A stretch of DNA of 64,000 bases, from NCBI RefSeq assembly GCF_001767255.1, contig NZ_CP017639.1, positions 1,882,875 through 1,946,874 on the forward strand. Direction: 5' to 3'. The stretch comes from Corynebacterium sp. NML98-0116 (GTDB taxonomy: Bacteria; Actinomycetota; Actinomycetes; Mycobacteriales; Mycobacteriaceae). Both the position numbers and the translations under genes were made by a program. The notes beneath the pieces were generated by a model that ran no database searches, was not told the DNA's origin, and worked only from the letters and a program-made list of their open reading frames with translations. Of this stretch, positions 53,871-63,378 are shown one piece after another (position 1 is the stretch's first letter; each line of letters starts with the position of its first letter).

Positions 53871-54655
53871 TGGCGTCGAACCAATTCCATCTCAGTGAGC
53901 GCGTCATCGCGCAGATTGCTGAGGTGGCGGCTTCGTCAGTGCCCGGCACGATCGAAATGGACGCAAAGCTTGCAGGTTTGGCAGGCCGCAGCTTTCCCCA
54001 AATCGATGTCCGCCTGGACCGAGTTTCAGGCACCGCGGCCGTCGAAGCCGAGATCGCTACTACTTACCCTGCCCCCATTGCTGCCATCACGGACGCCGTG
54101 CGTTCAACGATCATCTCGCACATCCGGACATTGACTGGGCTGGACGTCTCCAGCGTCAATATCGAGGTGGCAAACGTCACCGCGAACGCCGGTGAACCCG
54201 TCTCGTGGGACGACGTTGCAAACCACCAGTCGTTCATCATCCCGACTCCGCTGAAGGTCAAGCCTTTGGACGTGGAGTCCCCGACGACGAAGGAGCCGGA
54301 ACCGTTGCACGATATCGTCGCTCGCTCGCTTGTCGACGACCTGACGGACACCCACGCTCCAGAGCCAGTCTCTGTGAAATCCATTGCCGCTCCGACTCCG
54401 TACCCCGTGCGTACCAAGGGCTTCGAAGCACAGCCCACGCGGGTTTTCCGTCCACAAACGCCGGAGCCTGCCCGACTGCTTGGCGTGCAAACACACAAAC
54501 AGCGCGTATATAGCCCGAGCGTTCCGCAACCTGCGCCGCTCAAGCCCATTCGCGTGAAGCGCACTGCGGCACCGACGACGGTATCGGCACCGCAACCTCA
54601 GCCGCTTCGTGAAATTACGATCAAACCGGCGGTGAAGTACTATGACCGAACCTAA
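53870..54655 (+). CDS. Asp23-like protein with proline-rich tail
   Basis: 261-aa protein. The first 110 residues resemble an Asp23/Gls24 domain (FHLSERVIAQIAEVAASSVPGTIEM; PIAAITDAVRSTIISHIRTLTGLDVSSVNIEV). The rest (about 120-261) is a Pro/Thr/Lys-rich, probably disordered tail in which a loose P-x-P-(L/V)-x-x-I-x-V-K unit recurs. The tail may bind partner proteins or the membrane. It overlaps the next gene by 14 bp. Confidence 0.7.
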   Translation: MASNQFHLSERVIAQIAEVAASSVPGTIEMDAKLAGLAGRSFPQIDVRLDRVSGTAAVEAEIATTYPAPIAAITDAVRSTIISHIRTLTGLDVSSVNIEVANVTANAGEPVSWDDVANHQSFIIPTPLKVKPLDVESPTTKEPEPLHDIVARSLVDDLTDTHAPEPVSVKSIAAPTPYPVRTKGFEAQPTRVFRPQTPEPARLLGVQTHKQRVYSPSVPQPAPLKPIRVKRTAAPTTVSAPQPQPLREITIKPAVKYYDRT

Positions 54656-55235
54656 TACGCCCGTCGCCCCAGTAGGCCCGCACCCGGCTGCCGCACCGAA
54701 AGCTAGCCCAGTTGCTCGCTGGATCACCGTGCTCGCCGGCCTGGCGTTCCTCGGGGGCGCCGTTGTTACCGGGCACGACGCTTGGGTGCGACTCCAGGAA
54801 ACTAGCGACCAACCGGAGTGGCTCCCCGAGCTCTACGACCAGTTGACGTTGAATCTCATTGACATCACGTGGGTGGGCGTCTCAGTTGGCATCATTGTGA
54901 TGCTCGTAGGGCTCGCGCTTGTGGTTGCATCGTTCAAACCTCGCCAGAAAACTCATCTACGCGTGCAGTCACCGGTTTCGATCTGGACGCGACCGGTGGA
55001 TATTGCGCGAAAGTCAACGTTCCTCGCAACGTCTCAGTTCGGCGCAAACCATGCGCGTACCAAAGCGGACCGGAAGAAGGTCACACTCACAATGCAGACC
55101 GACACGCAACGCCCCGAGGTAGAGCAGCAAGCGCACGAAACTCTCGTTGGTGAGTTCCAGCGTCTGGAGCAGGTACCCGCCATCACCATCAAGACCGAAG
55201 CGCCAGCACCAGTTGCTGAACAGGAGGCGAAGTAA
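54642..55235 (+). CDS. Two-helix membrane protein of the Asp23 cluster (DUF6286-like)
   Basis: 197-aa protein with two membrane helices (about 26-46 and 73-97) flanking a short loop (HDAWVRLQETSDQPEWLPELYDQLT) and a cytosolic C-terminal domain with a basic stretch. This matches the actinobacterial DUF6286-type layout. Function unknown; probably a membrane partner of the Asp23 proteins. Confidence 0.65.
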   Translation: MTEPNTPVAPVGPHPAAAPKASPVARWITVLAGLAFLGGAVVTGHDAWVRLQETSDQPEWLPELYDQLTLNLIDITWVGVSVGIIVMLVGLALVVASFKPRQKTHLRVQSPVSIWTRPVDIARKSTFLATSQFGANHARTKADRKKVTLTMQTDTQRPEVEQQAHETLVGEFQRLEQVPAITIKTEAPAPVAEQEAK

Positions 55236-55796
55236 ATGACCAAGACACTTGCGTTCTTTGACCGCATACTCGTCTTCATCCTCGGAGTTTTGTTGCTCTG
55301 CATCGGGTTCGTTCCACTCGCATACTTCTGGGACATCCCCTACGTCAGCCAATGGATCCAGCAAGTGGATCCAGTGGTGATCGGCAACCTGCCCTACCGT
55401 TCCTGGTACAACACCGCGTTGATCGTCGGTGCGGTTGTGCTGGTAATTATCGGGCTGTGGGCCATTATCGCAAATATTCGCAGCCGCGGGTTCTCCACCC
55501 GCGCCATCACCGCAGCCGACGCCGAGCATGGCACAACCGAAATCAACGTCAAACGCGTCGCCGAAGCCGCATGCCACCACTTGGCTATGGACCCCATCAT
55601 CAACTCTGCCGACGCCAAAGTTGCGATGGTCGAGACCAGGCCGACCGTTGAATTCGTTGCGATTGCCAACCCAGCATTCTCGCTGGACGAAGTCGTTGAC
55701 GTTCTCGAGCGCGCCGATCAGGACTTCCGAATGGCAAACCACACAATGAACGTGGATACCCTGTGGAAGCTGCACTTCGACCAGGTTAGCGCCTAA
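55236..55796 (+). CDS. AmaP-like membrane protein
   Basis: 186-aa protein with two N-terminal helices (about 8-30 and 60-82) and a cytosolic domain (about 95-186), the architecture of AmaP, the Asp23 membrane anchor. It starts right after the previous stop. Last gene of the cluster; a strong terminator follows 17 nt downstream. Confidence 0.72.
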   Translation: MTKTLAFFDRILVFILGVLLLCIGFVPLAYFWDIPYVSQWIQQVDPVVIGNLPYRSWYNTALIVGAVVLVIIGLWAIIANIRSRGFSTRAITAADAEHGTTEINVKRVAEAACHHLAMDPIINSADAKVAMVETRPTVEFVAIANPAFSLDEVVDVLERADQDFRMANHTMNVDTLWKLHFDQVSA

Positions 55797-55812
55797 AAGG
55801 ACTCACGCGAAT

Positions 55813-55840
55813 GCTCCCCACCAACAGGTGGGGAGCTTTT
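55813..55840 (+). terminator. Terminator of the Asp23 cluster
   Basis: Perfect 10-bp stem GCTCCCCACC/GGTGGGGAGC with a 4-nt loop and TTTT after it. Confidence 0.92.
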
Positions 55841-55858
55841 CGTGTCCAGACGGTGCGG

Positions 55859-56325
55859 CTTAAGGGACATTTTGTGTGTATAAATCTATTCGGTTTCCCG
55901 GACTCCCGATATGGTGTTCAAAACAGTTCCATTCGCCAGTCTTGAGAATTGAACGCCGGATGACGTCTGACGTGTGGGATGTATCGAGTCTGCGGGTAGC
56001 GCAGCGAGATTGGTGGCTCTAGGGAACAAGAACCGGTCTCCCTACGCGTTGGGCAATCGCATACTGCCAGGGACACGAGCAATGCCCTGGGCGCGCACGA
56101 TACTGGCCAGGGCACGAACAGGACCGGGAAGCAAGGCGTTGGGGTATGCCATTAAGCGAGCTGCCATACAGCCTGCGGGGCGAGAGACGATCTTGCACAC
56201 CGCGGTGCGCTGAATGGGCGACTGAAAGAATTCAATACTGGCAATGAACGTCAGTGGAACCCCGGTCTAGCCGTGAGAAAGGGGTGGGCTGGACGCGGCT
56301 AGTTACACACAAAATGTCCCTTAAG
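55859..56325. mobile_element. MITE-like element, 467 bp, with perfect 22-bp inverted repeats
   Basis: The ends 55859-55880 and 56304-56325 are exact inverted copies (left end CTTAAGGGACATTTTGTG). No transposase or convincing gene lies inside; a 79-codon ORF (55974-56213) has no ribosome binding site or family. The outer CTTAAG is itself a palindrome, so the true ends may be GGGACATTTT with a TTAA-type target duplication. It lies between two terminators (Asp23 cluster and tuf), a safe landing site. A non-autonomous transposon is the best reading; the mobilising IS family is not known. Confidence 0.65.
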
Positions 56326-56424
56326 TCGGCGGTGCCCAATGCACTGAAGTAACAGCACGGTGACCAGTTGCAGGACATAGTGGTCCTAGAACCATTGCCT
56401 TCCCAACGCACTGTAGGCATGAAA

Positions 56425-56455
56425 AAAGGTCACTCCCCGATGGGGAGTGACCTTT
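56425..56455 (-). terminator. tuf terminator
   Basis: 14-bp stem AAAGGTCACTCCCC/GGGGAGTGACCTTT with 3-nt loop, followed on the minus strand by TTTTTT. 22 nt past the tuf stop. Confidence 0.92.
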
Positions 56456-56476
56456 ACGTCACGTTATCGGACTGAA

Positions 56477-57667
56477 TTAGCCGAGGATCTTGGTGACGCG
56501 GCCAGCGCCGACGGTACGGGAGCCCTCGCGGATAGCGAAGCGCAGGCCCTCGTCCATAGCGACTGGGTGGATCAGCTCGACGGACATGTCGACGTTGTCG
56601 CCAGGCATGACCATCTCGGTGCCCTCAGGCAGGTGCACAACACCGGTAACGTCGGTGGTGCGGAAGTAGAACTGAGGACGGTAGTTGTCGAAGAATGGCG
56701 TGTGACGGCCACCCTCGTCCTTGGACAGGACGTAGACGGAGCCCTCGAACTTGGAGTGAGGGGTGTAAGCGCCCGGCTTGATGACAACCTGACCACGCTC
56801 AACGTCCTCACGCTTCAGGCCACGGAGCAGCAGAGCTGCGTTGTCGCCAGCCTCAGCGGTGTCGAGAAGCTTGTTGAACATCTCGATGGAGGTGACGGTG
56901 GTCTTCGTGGACTTCTCGCGGATACCGATGATCTCAACTTCGTCGTTGAGGTTCAGGACGCCACGCTCAACACGGCCGGTAACAACGGTACCGCGGCCGG
57001 AAATGGTGAAGATGTCCTCGATCGGCATCAGGAAGTCACGGTCGGTCTCGCGAACTGGGTCCGGAATGGAGTTGTCGCAAGCTTCCATGAGCTCAACGAT
57101 GGAGTCAACCCACTTCTCCTCGCCCTCAAGAGCCTTCAGAGCGGAGATGTGAACGATTGGAGCCTCTTCGTCGTAATCCTGCTCTGCGAGAAGCTCACGA
57201 ACTTCCATCTCGACGAGCTCGATGATTTCCTCATCGTCGACCATGTCGCACTTGTTCAGGGCAACGAGGATGTAAGGAACGCCAACCTGGCGAGCAAGCA
57301 GAACGTGCTCGCGGGTCTGAGGCATCGGGCCGTCGGTAGCAGCAACCACGAGGATTGCGCCGTCCATCTGAGCAGCACCGGTGATCATGTTCTTGATGTA
57401 GTCAGCGTGGCCTGGAGCATCCACGTGTGCGTAGTGACGCTTAGGAGTGTTGTACTCGACGTGGGAAATGTTAATGGTAATGCCGCGCTCGCGCTCTTCC
57501 GGCGCCTTGTCAATCGCGTCGTACGCGAAGGACTTGTTCTCCTCCGGGTACTTGTCAGCGAGCACCTTGGTGATAGCAGCCGTGGTGGTCGTCTTACCGT
57601 GGTCGACGTGACCAATGGTACCGATGTTGACGTGCGGCTTTGTACGTTCGAACTTTGCCTTTGCCAC
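56477..57667 (-). CDS. tuf: Elongation factor Tu
   Basis: 396-aa GTPase delivering aminoacyl-tRNA to the ribosome. G1 [10 protein letters not shown]3 DAPGHADYI and G4 NKCDMVDD are intact. Start at GTG 57667 ([15 protein letters not shown]) with AGGAGG 7 nt upstream; the ORF continues upstream to 57757 without family similarity. It has its own promoter (57779-57807) and terminator although fusA lies just upstream. Confidence 0.97.
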   Translation of the reverse strand: MAKAKFERTKPHVNIGTIGHVDHGKTTTTAAITKVLADKYPEENKSFAYDAIDKAPEERERGITINISHVEYNTPKRHYAHVDAPGHADYIKNMITGAAQMDGAILVVAATDGPMPQTREHVLLARQVGVPYILVALNKCDMVDDEEIIELVEMEVRELLAEQDYDEEAPIVHISALKALEGEEKWVDSIVELMEACDNSIPDPVRETDRDFLMPIEDIFTISGRGTVVTGRVERGVLNLNDEVEIIGIREKSTKTTVTSIEMFNKLLDTAEAGDNAALLLRGLKREDVERGQVVIKPGAYTPHSKFEGSVYVLSKDEGGRHTPFFDNYRPQFYFRTTDVTGVVHLPEGTEMVMPGDNVDMSVELIHPVAMDEGLRFAIREGSRTVGAGRVTKILG

Positions 57668-57980
57668 TGTATGTCCTCCTAGGACTTCATGGTGGCTACG
57701 ACCTTCGCAGCCACGTGGTTTACATTTGCCTTTGCCTTCGAAAAGGCGTCGGCTCATTCACAATGTGCCAGTTACCTGATCCTAGAGATTCCCAGTCTGA
57801 TTTTCAAACCGTCAGACCGAAAGTTCCGGGATCATTCGTCGCGAGTAACGGCCGGCTCAAACCACCACTTCAATCTTGTGGCGATTCCAGCGCGACCGCT
57901 ACTAGCGGCCATCCCCGCTTCCTTCTACCGGTCACGCTCACTGGCACGTGAGCAGGCCGTCGAGAAGCAGGGAGCAGCGA
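57668..57980 (-). other. tuf leader region
   Basis: 313 bp between fusA and tuf. It contains the tuf promoter (57779-57807) and a leader of about 105 nt with the AGGAGG ribosome binding site. No gene was recognised. No clear terminator for fusA was found. Confidence 0.5.
57779..57807 (-). promoter_or_regulatory. tuf promoter
   Basis: Minus-strand TTGAAA (plus 57802-57807), exactly 17 nt, TAGGAT (plus 57779-57784). A near-ideal housekeeping sigma promoter; predicted start near 57772. Confidence 0.72.
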
Positions 57981-60101
57981 TTAGTTGCCGTTGCGGGCGT
58001 CGATGATTTCCTGAGCGACGTTGGACGGAACTTCACCGTAGGAGTCAAACACCATGGTGTAGTTCGCGCGACCCTGCGTCTTGGAGCGCAGGTCACCAAC
58101 GTAGCCGAACATCTGCGACAGCGGAACAACAGCCTTGACAACCTTGGCGCCAGAGCGGTCGTCCATCGAGTTGACCTGGCCACGACGGGAGTTCAGGTCA
58201 CCGATGACGTCACCCATGTACTCCTCAGGCGTGACAACCTCAACAGCCATCAGCGGCTCGAGCAGCACTGGCTTCGCCTTAGCGACGGCCTCCTTGAGCA
58301 CCTGCGAACCGGCCATCTTGAAGGCCATTTCGGAGGAGTCAACCTCGTGGTAAGCGCCGTCTTCGAGGGTTGCCTTGATGTTGACCAGCGGGTAGCCAGC
58401 GAGGTAGCCGTACTGCATCGCGTCCTGGATACCGGCATCCACGGAAGGGATGTACTCCTTCGGCACGCGACCACCGGTAACCTCGTTGACGAACAGGTAG
58501 GTTGCGCTCTCGCCCTCTTCCAGGGTCTCTGGATCCGGGTTGTAAGGCTCGATGGAAACGATAACCTTTGCGAACTGACCGGAACCACCAGTCTGCTTCT
58601 TGTGGGTGTAGTCCAGGGACTGCACCTTCTTGCGGATGGTCTCGCGGTACGCAACCTGTGGAGAACCAATGTTCGCCTCGACCTTGAACTCGCGCTTCAT
58701 GCGGTCAACGAGGACGTCGAGGTGGAGCTCGCCCATGCCGCCGATAACGGTCTGGCCGGTCTCCTCATCCAGGTGAACGGTGAAGGTTGGGTCCTCTTCA
58801 GCAAGCTTCTGAATAGCGGTGCCCAGCTTCTCCTGGTCAGCCTTGGTCTTCGGCTCAATAGCAACCTGAATAACCGGATCCGGGAAGTCCATGGACTCGA
58901 GGATGATCGGGTGATCAGGGTTGCACAGGGTGTCACCAGTAGTGGTGTGCTTCAAGCCAATGAACGCGTAGATGTTGCCGGCGTCAGCGTGCTCAACCGG
59001 GTTCTCCTTGTTCGCGTGCATCTGGAAGAGCTTGCCCACGCGCTCACGCTGCTGCTTGGTGGAGTTCATCATGTTCTCGCCCGGGATAGCCTGGCCCGAG
59101 TACACGCGCACGTAAGTCAGCTTGCCGAAGAACGGGTGCACAGCAATCTTGAACGCCAGTGCAGAGAACGGCTCATCAACGGAAGGCTTACGCGTGAGGT
59201 CTTCCTCACCGTCGACGGAGGTGCCGTGAACCTCGCCGATATCCAGCGGAGAAGGCAGGTAATCGACGATGGCGTCCAGCACAGGCTCGACACCCTTGTT
59301 GCGGTACGCAGTACCACAGAACACTGGGTAAACTTCCGAATTAACGGTCAGCTTACGGATGCCAGCCTTGAGCTCCTCGATCGTGAGCTCTTCGCCGCCG
59401 AAGTACTTCTCCATGAGTTCTTCGTCGGACTCAGCAACGGTCTCGACGAGCTTCTCACGGTACTCCTCAGCCTTTTCCTTCAGATCGTCCGGGATCTCGG
59501 TGATCTGCGCAGGGGTGCCGGTCTCGACCTTGCCCGGCCACAGCATTGCCTTCATCTCAAGAAGGTCAACGACGCCGTCAAAGTCATCCTCAGCACCGAT
59601 CGGAAGCTGCATTACCAACGGCTTCGCGCCGAGACGATCGACGATCGTGCCAACGGTGTAGTAGAAGTCAGCGCCCAGCTTGTCCATCTTGTTGACGAAG
59701 CAGATACGCGGAACGTCGTACTTTGCAGCCTGACGCCAGACCTGCTCGGACTGCGGCTCAACGCCTTCCTTGCCGTCGAACACAGCAACTGCGCCATCGA
59801 GCACGCGCAGGGAACGCTCAACCTCAACGGTGAAGTCCACGTGACCCGGCGTATCGATGATGTTGATCTGGTTGTTATTCCAGAAGCAGGTCACTGCTGC
59901 GGACGTAATGGTGATGCCGCGCTCTTTCTCCTGCTCCATCCAGTCGGTGGTTGCGCCACCGTCGTGGGTCTCGCCGACCTTGCGGTTAATACCGGTGTAG
60001 AACAGAATGCGCTCTGTCGTGGTGGTCTTACCAGCATCGATGTGCGCCATGATGCCGATGTTGCGGACCTTGTGCAGATCCTTAAGCACTTCTTGTGCCA
60101 C
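57981..60101 (-). CDS. fusA: Elongation factor G
   Basis: 706-aa translocase GTPase: [20 protein letters not shown] (G1), [21 protein letters not shown] (G3), [12 protein letters not shown] (G4), and domain IV/V with [22 protein letters not shown]. It moves tRNA-mRNA through the ribosome. It lies 240 nt downstream of rpsG, with a terminator-like structure in the gap. Confidence 0.97.
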   Translation of the reverse strand: MAQEVLKDLHKVRNIGIMAHIDAGKTTTTERILFYTGINRKVGETHDGGATTDWMEQEKERGITITSAAVTCFWNNNQINIIDTPGHVDFTVEVERSLRVLDGAVAVFDGKEGVEPQSEQVWRQAAKYDVPRICFVNKMDKLGADFYYTVGTIVDRLGAKPLVMQLPIGAEDDFDGVVDLLEMKAMLWPGKVETGTPAQITEIPDDLKEKAEEYREKLVETVAESDEELMEKYFGGEELTIEELKAGIRKLTVNSEVYPVFCGTAYRNKGVEPVLDAIVDYLPSPLDIGEVHGTSVDGEEDLTRKPSVDEPFSALAFKIAVHPFFGKLTYVRVYSGQAIPGENMMNSTKQQRERVGKLFQMHANKENPVEHADAGNIYAFIGLKHTTTGDTLCNPDHPIILESMDFPDPVIQVAIEPKTKADQEKLGTAIQKLAEEDPTFTVHLDEETGQTVIGGMGELHLDVLVDRMKREFKVEANIGSPQVAYRETIRKKVQSLDYTHKKQTGGSGQFAKVIVSIEPYNPDPETLEEGESATYLFVNEVTGGRVPKEYIPSVDAGIQDAMQYGYLAGYPLVNIKATLEDGAYHEVDSSEMAFKMAGSQVLKEAVAKAKPVLLEPLMAVEVVTPEEYMGDVIGDLNSRRGQVNSMDDRSGAKVVKAVVPLSQMFGYVGDLRSKTQGRANYTMVFDSYGEVPSNVAQEIIDARNGN

Positions 60102-60221
60102 GTTATTTACCCCAACTTAAAAGTCGTCGACGTGCTGCACACGTCTTGGCGAATATTTACCTAGTTCATTGTGCCACTGTTTGCCCAAGATGGGCAGAGC
60201 CAGCCTGTAAGTCACTTCAAA

Positions 60222-60311
60222 ACAAAAACCCGGACGCCGCACGTGCACCCACATTGGTGGGTAACCACGTATGCAATTGTGCACACGTTGTCCGTGTCAG
60301 CATGGTCCGGG
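60222..60311 (-). terminator. Terminator-like structure between rpsG and fusA
   Basis: CCCGGAC (60229-60235) pairs with GTCCGGG (60305-60311) around a large loop containing a second hairpin ACCCAC-attg-GTGGGT (60247-60262); on the minus strand the outer stem ends in GGGTTTTTGTTTT. It may reduce readthrough from rpsL-rpsG into fusA or act in attenuation. Confidence 0.4.
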
Positions 60312-60341
60312 CGCTTTGTTTCATATATGACCTACCGGCGA

Positions 60342-60809
60342 CTACCAGCGGTAGTGAGCAAACGCGCGGTTTGCCTCGGCCATCTTGTGGACGTCCTCGC
60401 GACGCTTCACGGATGCACCCAAGCCGTTGGACGCGTCCAGGATCTCGTTAGCGAGACGCTCGATCATCGAGTTCTCACGACGCTGGCGCGTGAAGGTGAC
60501 CATCCAGCGCAGAGCCAGAGTGGTTGCACGAACTGGCTTCACCTCGACTGGAACCTGGTAGGTAGCGCCACCGACACGACGGGAGCGAACCTCAAGGTCA
60601 GGACGGATGTTGCCGAGTGCCTTTTCCAAGGTGCCAACCGGATCGGTGCCGGTCTTTTCACGGCAGATCTCGAGTGCACCGTAGACGATGCGCTCAGCGG
60701 TGGACTTCTTGCCGTCGAGAAGCACCTTGTTGACCAGCTGGGTCACGAGTTCAGAGTTGTATACCGGGTCCTTAACGATGGGACGCTTCGGAGCTTGCTG
60801 CTTACGCAT
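60342..60809 (-). CDS. rpsG: 30S ribosomal protein S7
   Basis: 155-aa uS7 ([56 protein letters not shown]). Nucleates the 30S head. 6 nt after rpsL. Confidence 0.97.
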   Translation of the reverse strand: MRKQQAPKRPIVKDPVYNSELVTQLVNKVLLDGKKSTAERIVYGALEICREKTGTDPVGTLEKALGNIRPDLEVRSRRVGGATYQVPVEVKPVRATTLALRWMVTFTRQRRENSMIERLANEILDASNGLGASVKRREDVHKMAEANRAFAHYRW

Positions 60810-60815
60810 TTCTGA

Positions 60816-61187
60816 TTACTGTCCCTTCTTTGCGCCGTAGCGGGAACGAGCCTGCTTACGATCCTTGACACCCTGGGTATCCAAGGAACCACGAATAATC
60901 TTGTAGCGAACACCCGGGAGGTCCTTCACACGACCACCACGGACAAGCACCATGGAGTGCTCCTGGAGGTTGTGGCCCTCACCTGGGATGTATGCGGAGA
61001 CCTCAATACCGGAGGTCAGACGAACACGAGCAACCTTACGAAGCGCCGAGTTCGGCTTCTTCGGCGTGGTGGTGTACACGCGGGTGCACACGCCACGACG
61101 CTGCGGGGAACCCTTCAGCGCTGCAGTTGCTACCTTGCCACGCTTGTCGTGGCGGCCCTTGCGGACCAGCTGCTGGATAGTTGGCAT
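60816..61187 (-). CDS. rpsL: 30S ribosomal protein S12
   Basis: 123-aa uS12 ([67 protein letters not shown]). The decoding-centre lysines that alter in streptomycin resistance are wild-type (TPKKPNS and RVKDLPG). First gene of the str operon. Confidence 0.97.
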   Translation of the reverse strand: MPTIQQLVRKGRHDKRGKVATAALKGSPQRRGVCTRVYTTTPKKPNSALRKVARVRLTSGIEVSAYIPGEGHNLQEHSMVLVRGGRVKDLPGVRYKIIRGSLDTQGVKDRKQARSRYGAKKGQ

Positions 61188-61593
61188 AGATTTTCCTTCT
61201 AATTTTTACGCTGAGGCGGACAATCGCCTGAACATGCAAAAATGAGGGCTCTTTCCCGGGGCCCTGCCGCACGTCCAGAACGCTCCGCCACGTTTATGCG
61301 AAAACGATCAGACACTTCACCTTGAGGTGGTGAACCGTCCGACAGAGTATCACGAACCACCCCAGCTTTGCAAGACCGAAACTTCCTCCACGGCACATAC
61401 CCCTATTCGAGGGTGTACTGAAGATGCATAGCAACGCTACTACACCTACCCCTATCGTCCGACGTCCACCAAGGGCACACACCCCCATGGCTACCACATG
61501 TTGTACCTCAGTGATTCTTTGTGTCCATATCTACTAAATACGACCAATGGAATTACAGCTACGTTAGTTACGAACCGAGAGAAAGGAAGCAGC
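61188..61593. other. Divergent rpsL/nrdD intergenic region
   Basis: About 400 bp with no gene recognised. It holds the rpsL promoter (61344-61373) and its 150-nt leader, then the nrdD upstream region with two copies of TACCCCTAT(T)CG (61398-61409 and 61447-61457, 49 nt apart). No NrdR box could be recognised by eye. Confidence 0.4.
61344..61373 (-). promoter_or_regulatory. rpsL (str operon) promoter
   Basis: Minus-strand TTGCAA (plus 61368-61373), 18-nt spacer, TACTCT (plus 61344-61349). Predicted start near 61337, leaving a leader of about 150 nt before rpsL. Confidence 0.6.
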
Positions 61594-63378
61594 ATGGCCG
61601 CCAACAACGTCGACCCCCAAGCCACCATCAACGAATACCTCCACCGCGCTGACTGGCGCATCAACGCAAACGCCAACCAGGACTACTCGCTCGGCGGAAT
61701 GATTCTCAACTCCGCCGGCAAAATCACCGCCAACTACTGGCTGGACGAAGTGTTTTCCGACGTCGCCGGCAATGCCCACCGCAACGGCGACCTCCACATC
61801 CACGACCTCGACATGCTCTCCGGGTACTGCGCAGGGTGGTCATTGAGGCAGCTCCTTGAAGAAGGGTTCGGAGGGGTACCTGGCACGATATCTTCTCTGC
61901 CACCAAAACATTTCTCCTCCGCGTGCGGACAAGTAGTGAACTTCCTCGGCACACTGCAGAACGAATGGGCTGGCGCGCAGGCATTCTCCAGCTTCGATAC
62001 CTACATGGCACCATTCGTACGGCTGGACTCGCTCACCTACGAGGACGTCTTGCAACACATGCAGGAGTTCGTCTTCAACCTCAACGTTCCCTCGCGTTGG
62101 GGGACGCAGACTCCGTTCACAAACCTTACATTTGACTGGACGTGCCCTCAGGACCTCGCTGAGCAGACTCCGTTCATCGGTGGAGACCCTGTCGACTTCA
62201 CTTACGGCGAGCTCCAAGAAGAGATGGACATGATCAACCGCGCGTTCATTGAGGTTATGTCCCAAGGCGACGCCGACGGCCGACCATTTACCTTCCCCAT
62301 CCCGACGTACAACATCACCAAGGACTTCGACTGGGGCTCGCCAAACGCGAAAGCCCTGTTCGACATGACTGGCAAGTACGGCCTCCCCTACTTCCAAAAT
62401 TTCCTCAACTCGGATTTGGACCCAGGCATGATCCGCTCGATGTGCTGCCGCCTCCAACTCGACCTGCGTGAACTACTCAAGCGCGGAAACGGCCTGTTCG
62501 GTTCCGCGGAGCTCACTGGCTCCATTGGCGTAGTCACCCTGAACTGCGCACGCCTCGGGTACCTCTTCCCCAACAATGAGGCTGCACTACTGCGCAGGGT
62601 TGACGAGTTGATCGAGGTGGCTGTCGATACGCTGGAGCGGCGTCGCGCGTTTGTGCAAGATTGCTTCGATAAGGGGCTATACCCGTACACGAAACGGTGG
62701 TTACCGGGGTTTGACAACCACTTCACCACCATCGGGGTCAATGGCTGCAACGAAATGGTACGCAACTTCACGCACGACGCCTACGACATCACCGACCCCC
62801 AAGGCCACGCACTTGTGGCGCGCCTGCTCGACCACATCAATGCCCGTATCACGGAAGCTCAGGAACGTACAGGGCACCTCTACAACCTAGAAGCGTCCCC
62901 CGCGGAAGGCGCAACGTACCGCTTCGCACGCGAGGACCGTGCCCGCTATCCCGGCATCATCCAGGCAGGTACCGAGGAGCAGCCGTACTACACCAACTCC
63001 TCCCAGCTGCCTGTTGCGCACACTCCAGATCCGTTCGCGGCGCTCGCCGCCCAGGAGGACCTGCAAACGAAGTACACCGGCGGCACGGTGCTTCACCTGT
63101 ACATGGGCGCAGCAATGTCCAGTGGCGAAGCAACCGCCAAGCTCGTACGACGCAGCCTAGAAACCTTCCGCCTGCCGTACATCACTATCACGCCGACGTT
63201 CTCCATCTGCGCAAACCACGGCTACATCTCCGGCGAGCACCCCGAATGCCCGCACTGCGGAAGCGCCACCGAAATGTGGACGCGCGTAATGGGCTACTTC
63301 CGGCCCGTGCAAAGCTTCAACACTGGGAAGAAGGGTGAGTTCGCTGAGCGTCACTACTTCGCAGAAGCCTTCGCCTAA
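61594..63378 (+). CDS. nrdD: Anaerobic (class III) ribonucleoside-triphosphate reductase, without ATP-cone
   Basis: 594-aa glycyl-radical enzyme reducing NTPs to dNTPs without oxygen. The C-terminal radical site is RVMGYFRPVQSFN (Gly567), preceded by a zinc-type cluster CANHGY...CPHC (Cys539, His542, Cys552, Cys555). ATG 61594 (MAANNVDPQATINEYLHRADWR) follows GAAAGGAAG; the ORF's 32 upstream codons are not family-like. The catalytic core begins almost at residue 1, so the N-terminal ATP-cone found in many NrdD proteins is missing and dATP inhibition by that module is not expected. nrdG follows, overlapping. Confidence 0.93.
   Translation: MAANNVDPQATINEYLHRADWRINANANQDYSLGGMILNSAGKITANYWLDEVFSDVAGNAHRNGDLHIHDLDMLSGYCAGWSLRQLLEEGFGGVPGTISSLPPKHFSSACGQVVNFLGTLQNEWAGAQAFSSFDTYMAPFVRLDSLTYEDVLQHMQEFVFNLNVPSRWGTQTPFTNLTFDWTCPQDLAEQTPFIGGDPVDFTYGELQEEMDMINRAFIEVMSQGDADGRPFTFPIPTYNITKDFDWGSPNAKALFDMTGKYGLPYFQNFLNSDLDPGMIRSMCCRLQLDLRELLKRGNGLFGSAELTGSIGVVTLNCARLGYLFPNNEAALLRRVDELIEVAVDTLERRRAFVQDCFDKGLYPYTKRWLPGFDNHFTTIGVNGCNEMVRNFTHDAYDITDPQGHALVARLLDHINARITEAQERTGHLYNLEASPAEGATYRFAREDRARYPGIIQAGTEEQPYYTNSSQLPVAHTPDPFAALAAQEDLQTKYTGGTVLHLYMGAAMSSGEATAKLVRRSLETFRLPYITITPTFSICANHGYISGEHPECPHCGSATEMWTRVMGYFRPVQSFNTGKKGEFAERHYFAEAFA

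Noticed and set aside
55974..56213. 79-codon ORF inside the MITE-like element
   Set aside because: No ribosome binding site, no recognisable domain, and the length is expected by chance in GC-rich DNA.
57948..60164. Plus-strand 738-codon open frame opposite fusA
   Set aside because: Exact shadow of EF-G; composition rich in Leu, Val, Asp and Arg typical of antisense frames; no family resemblance.
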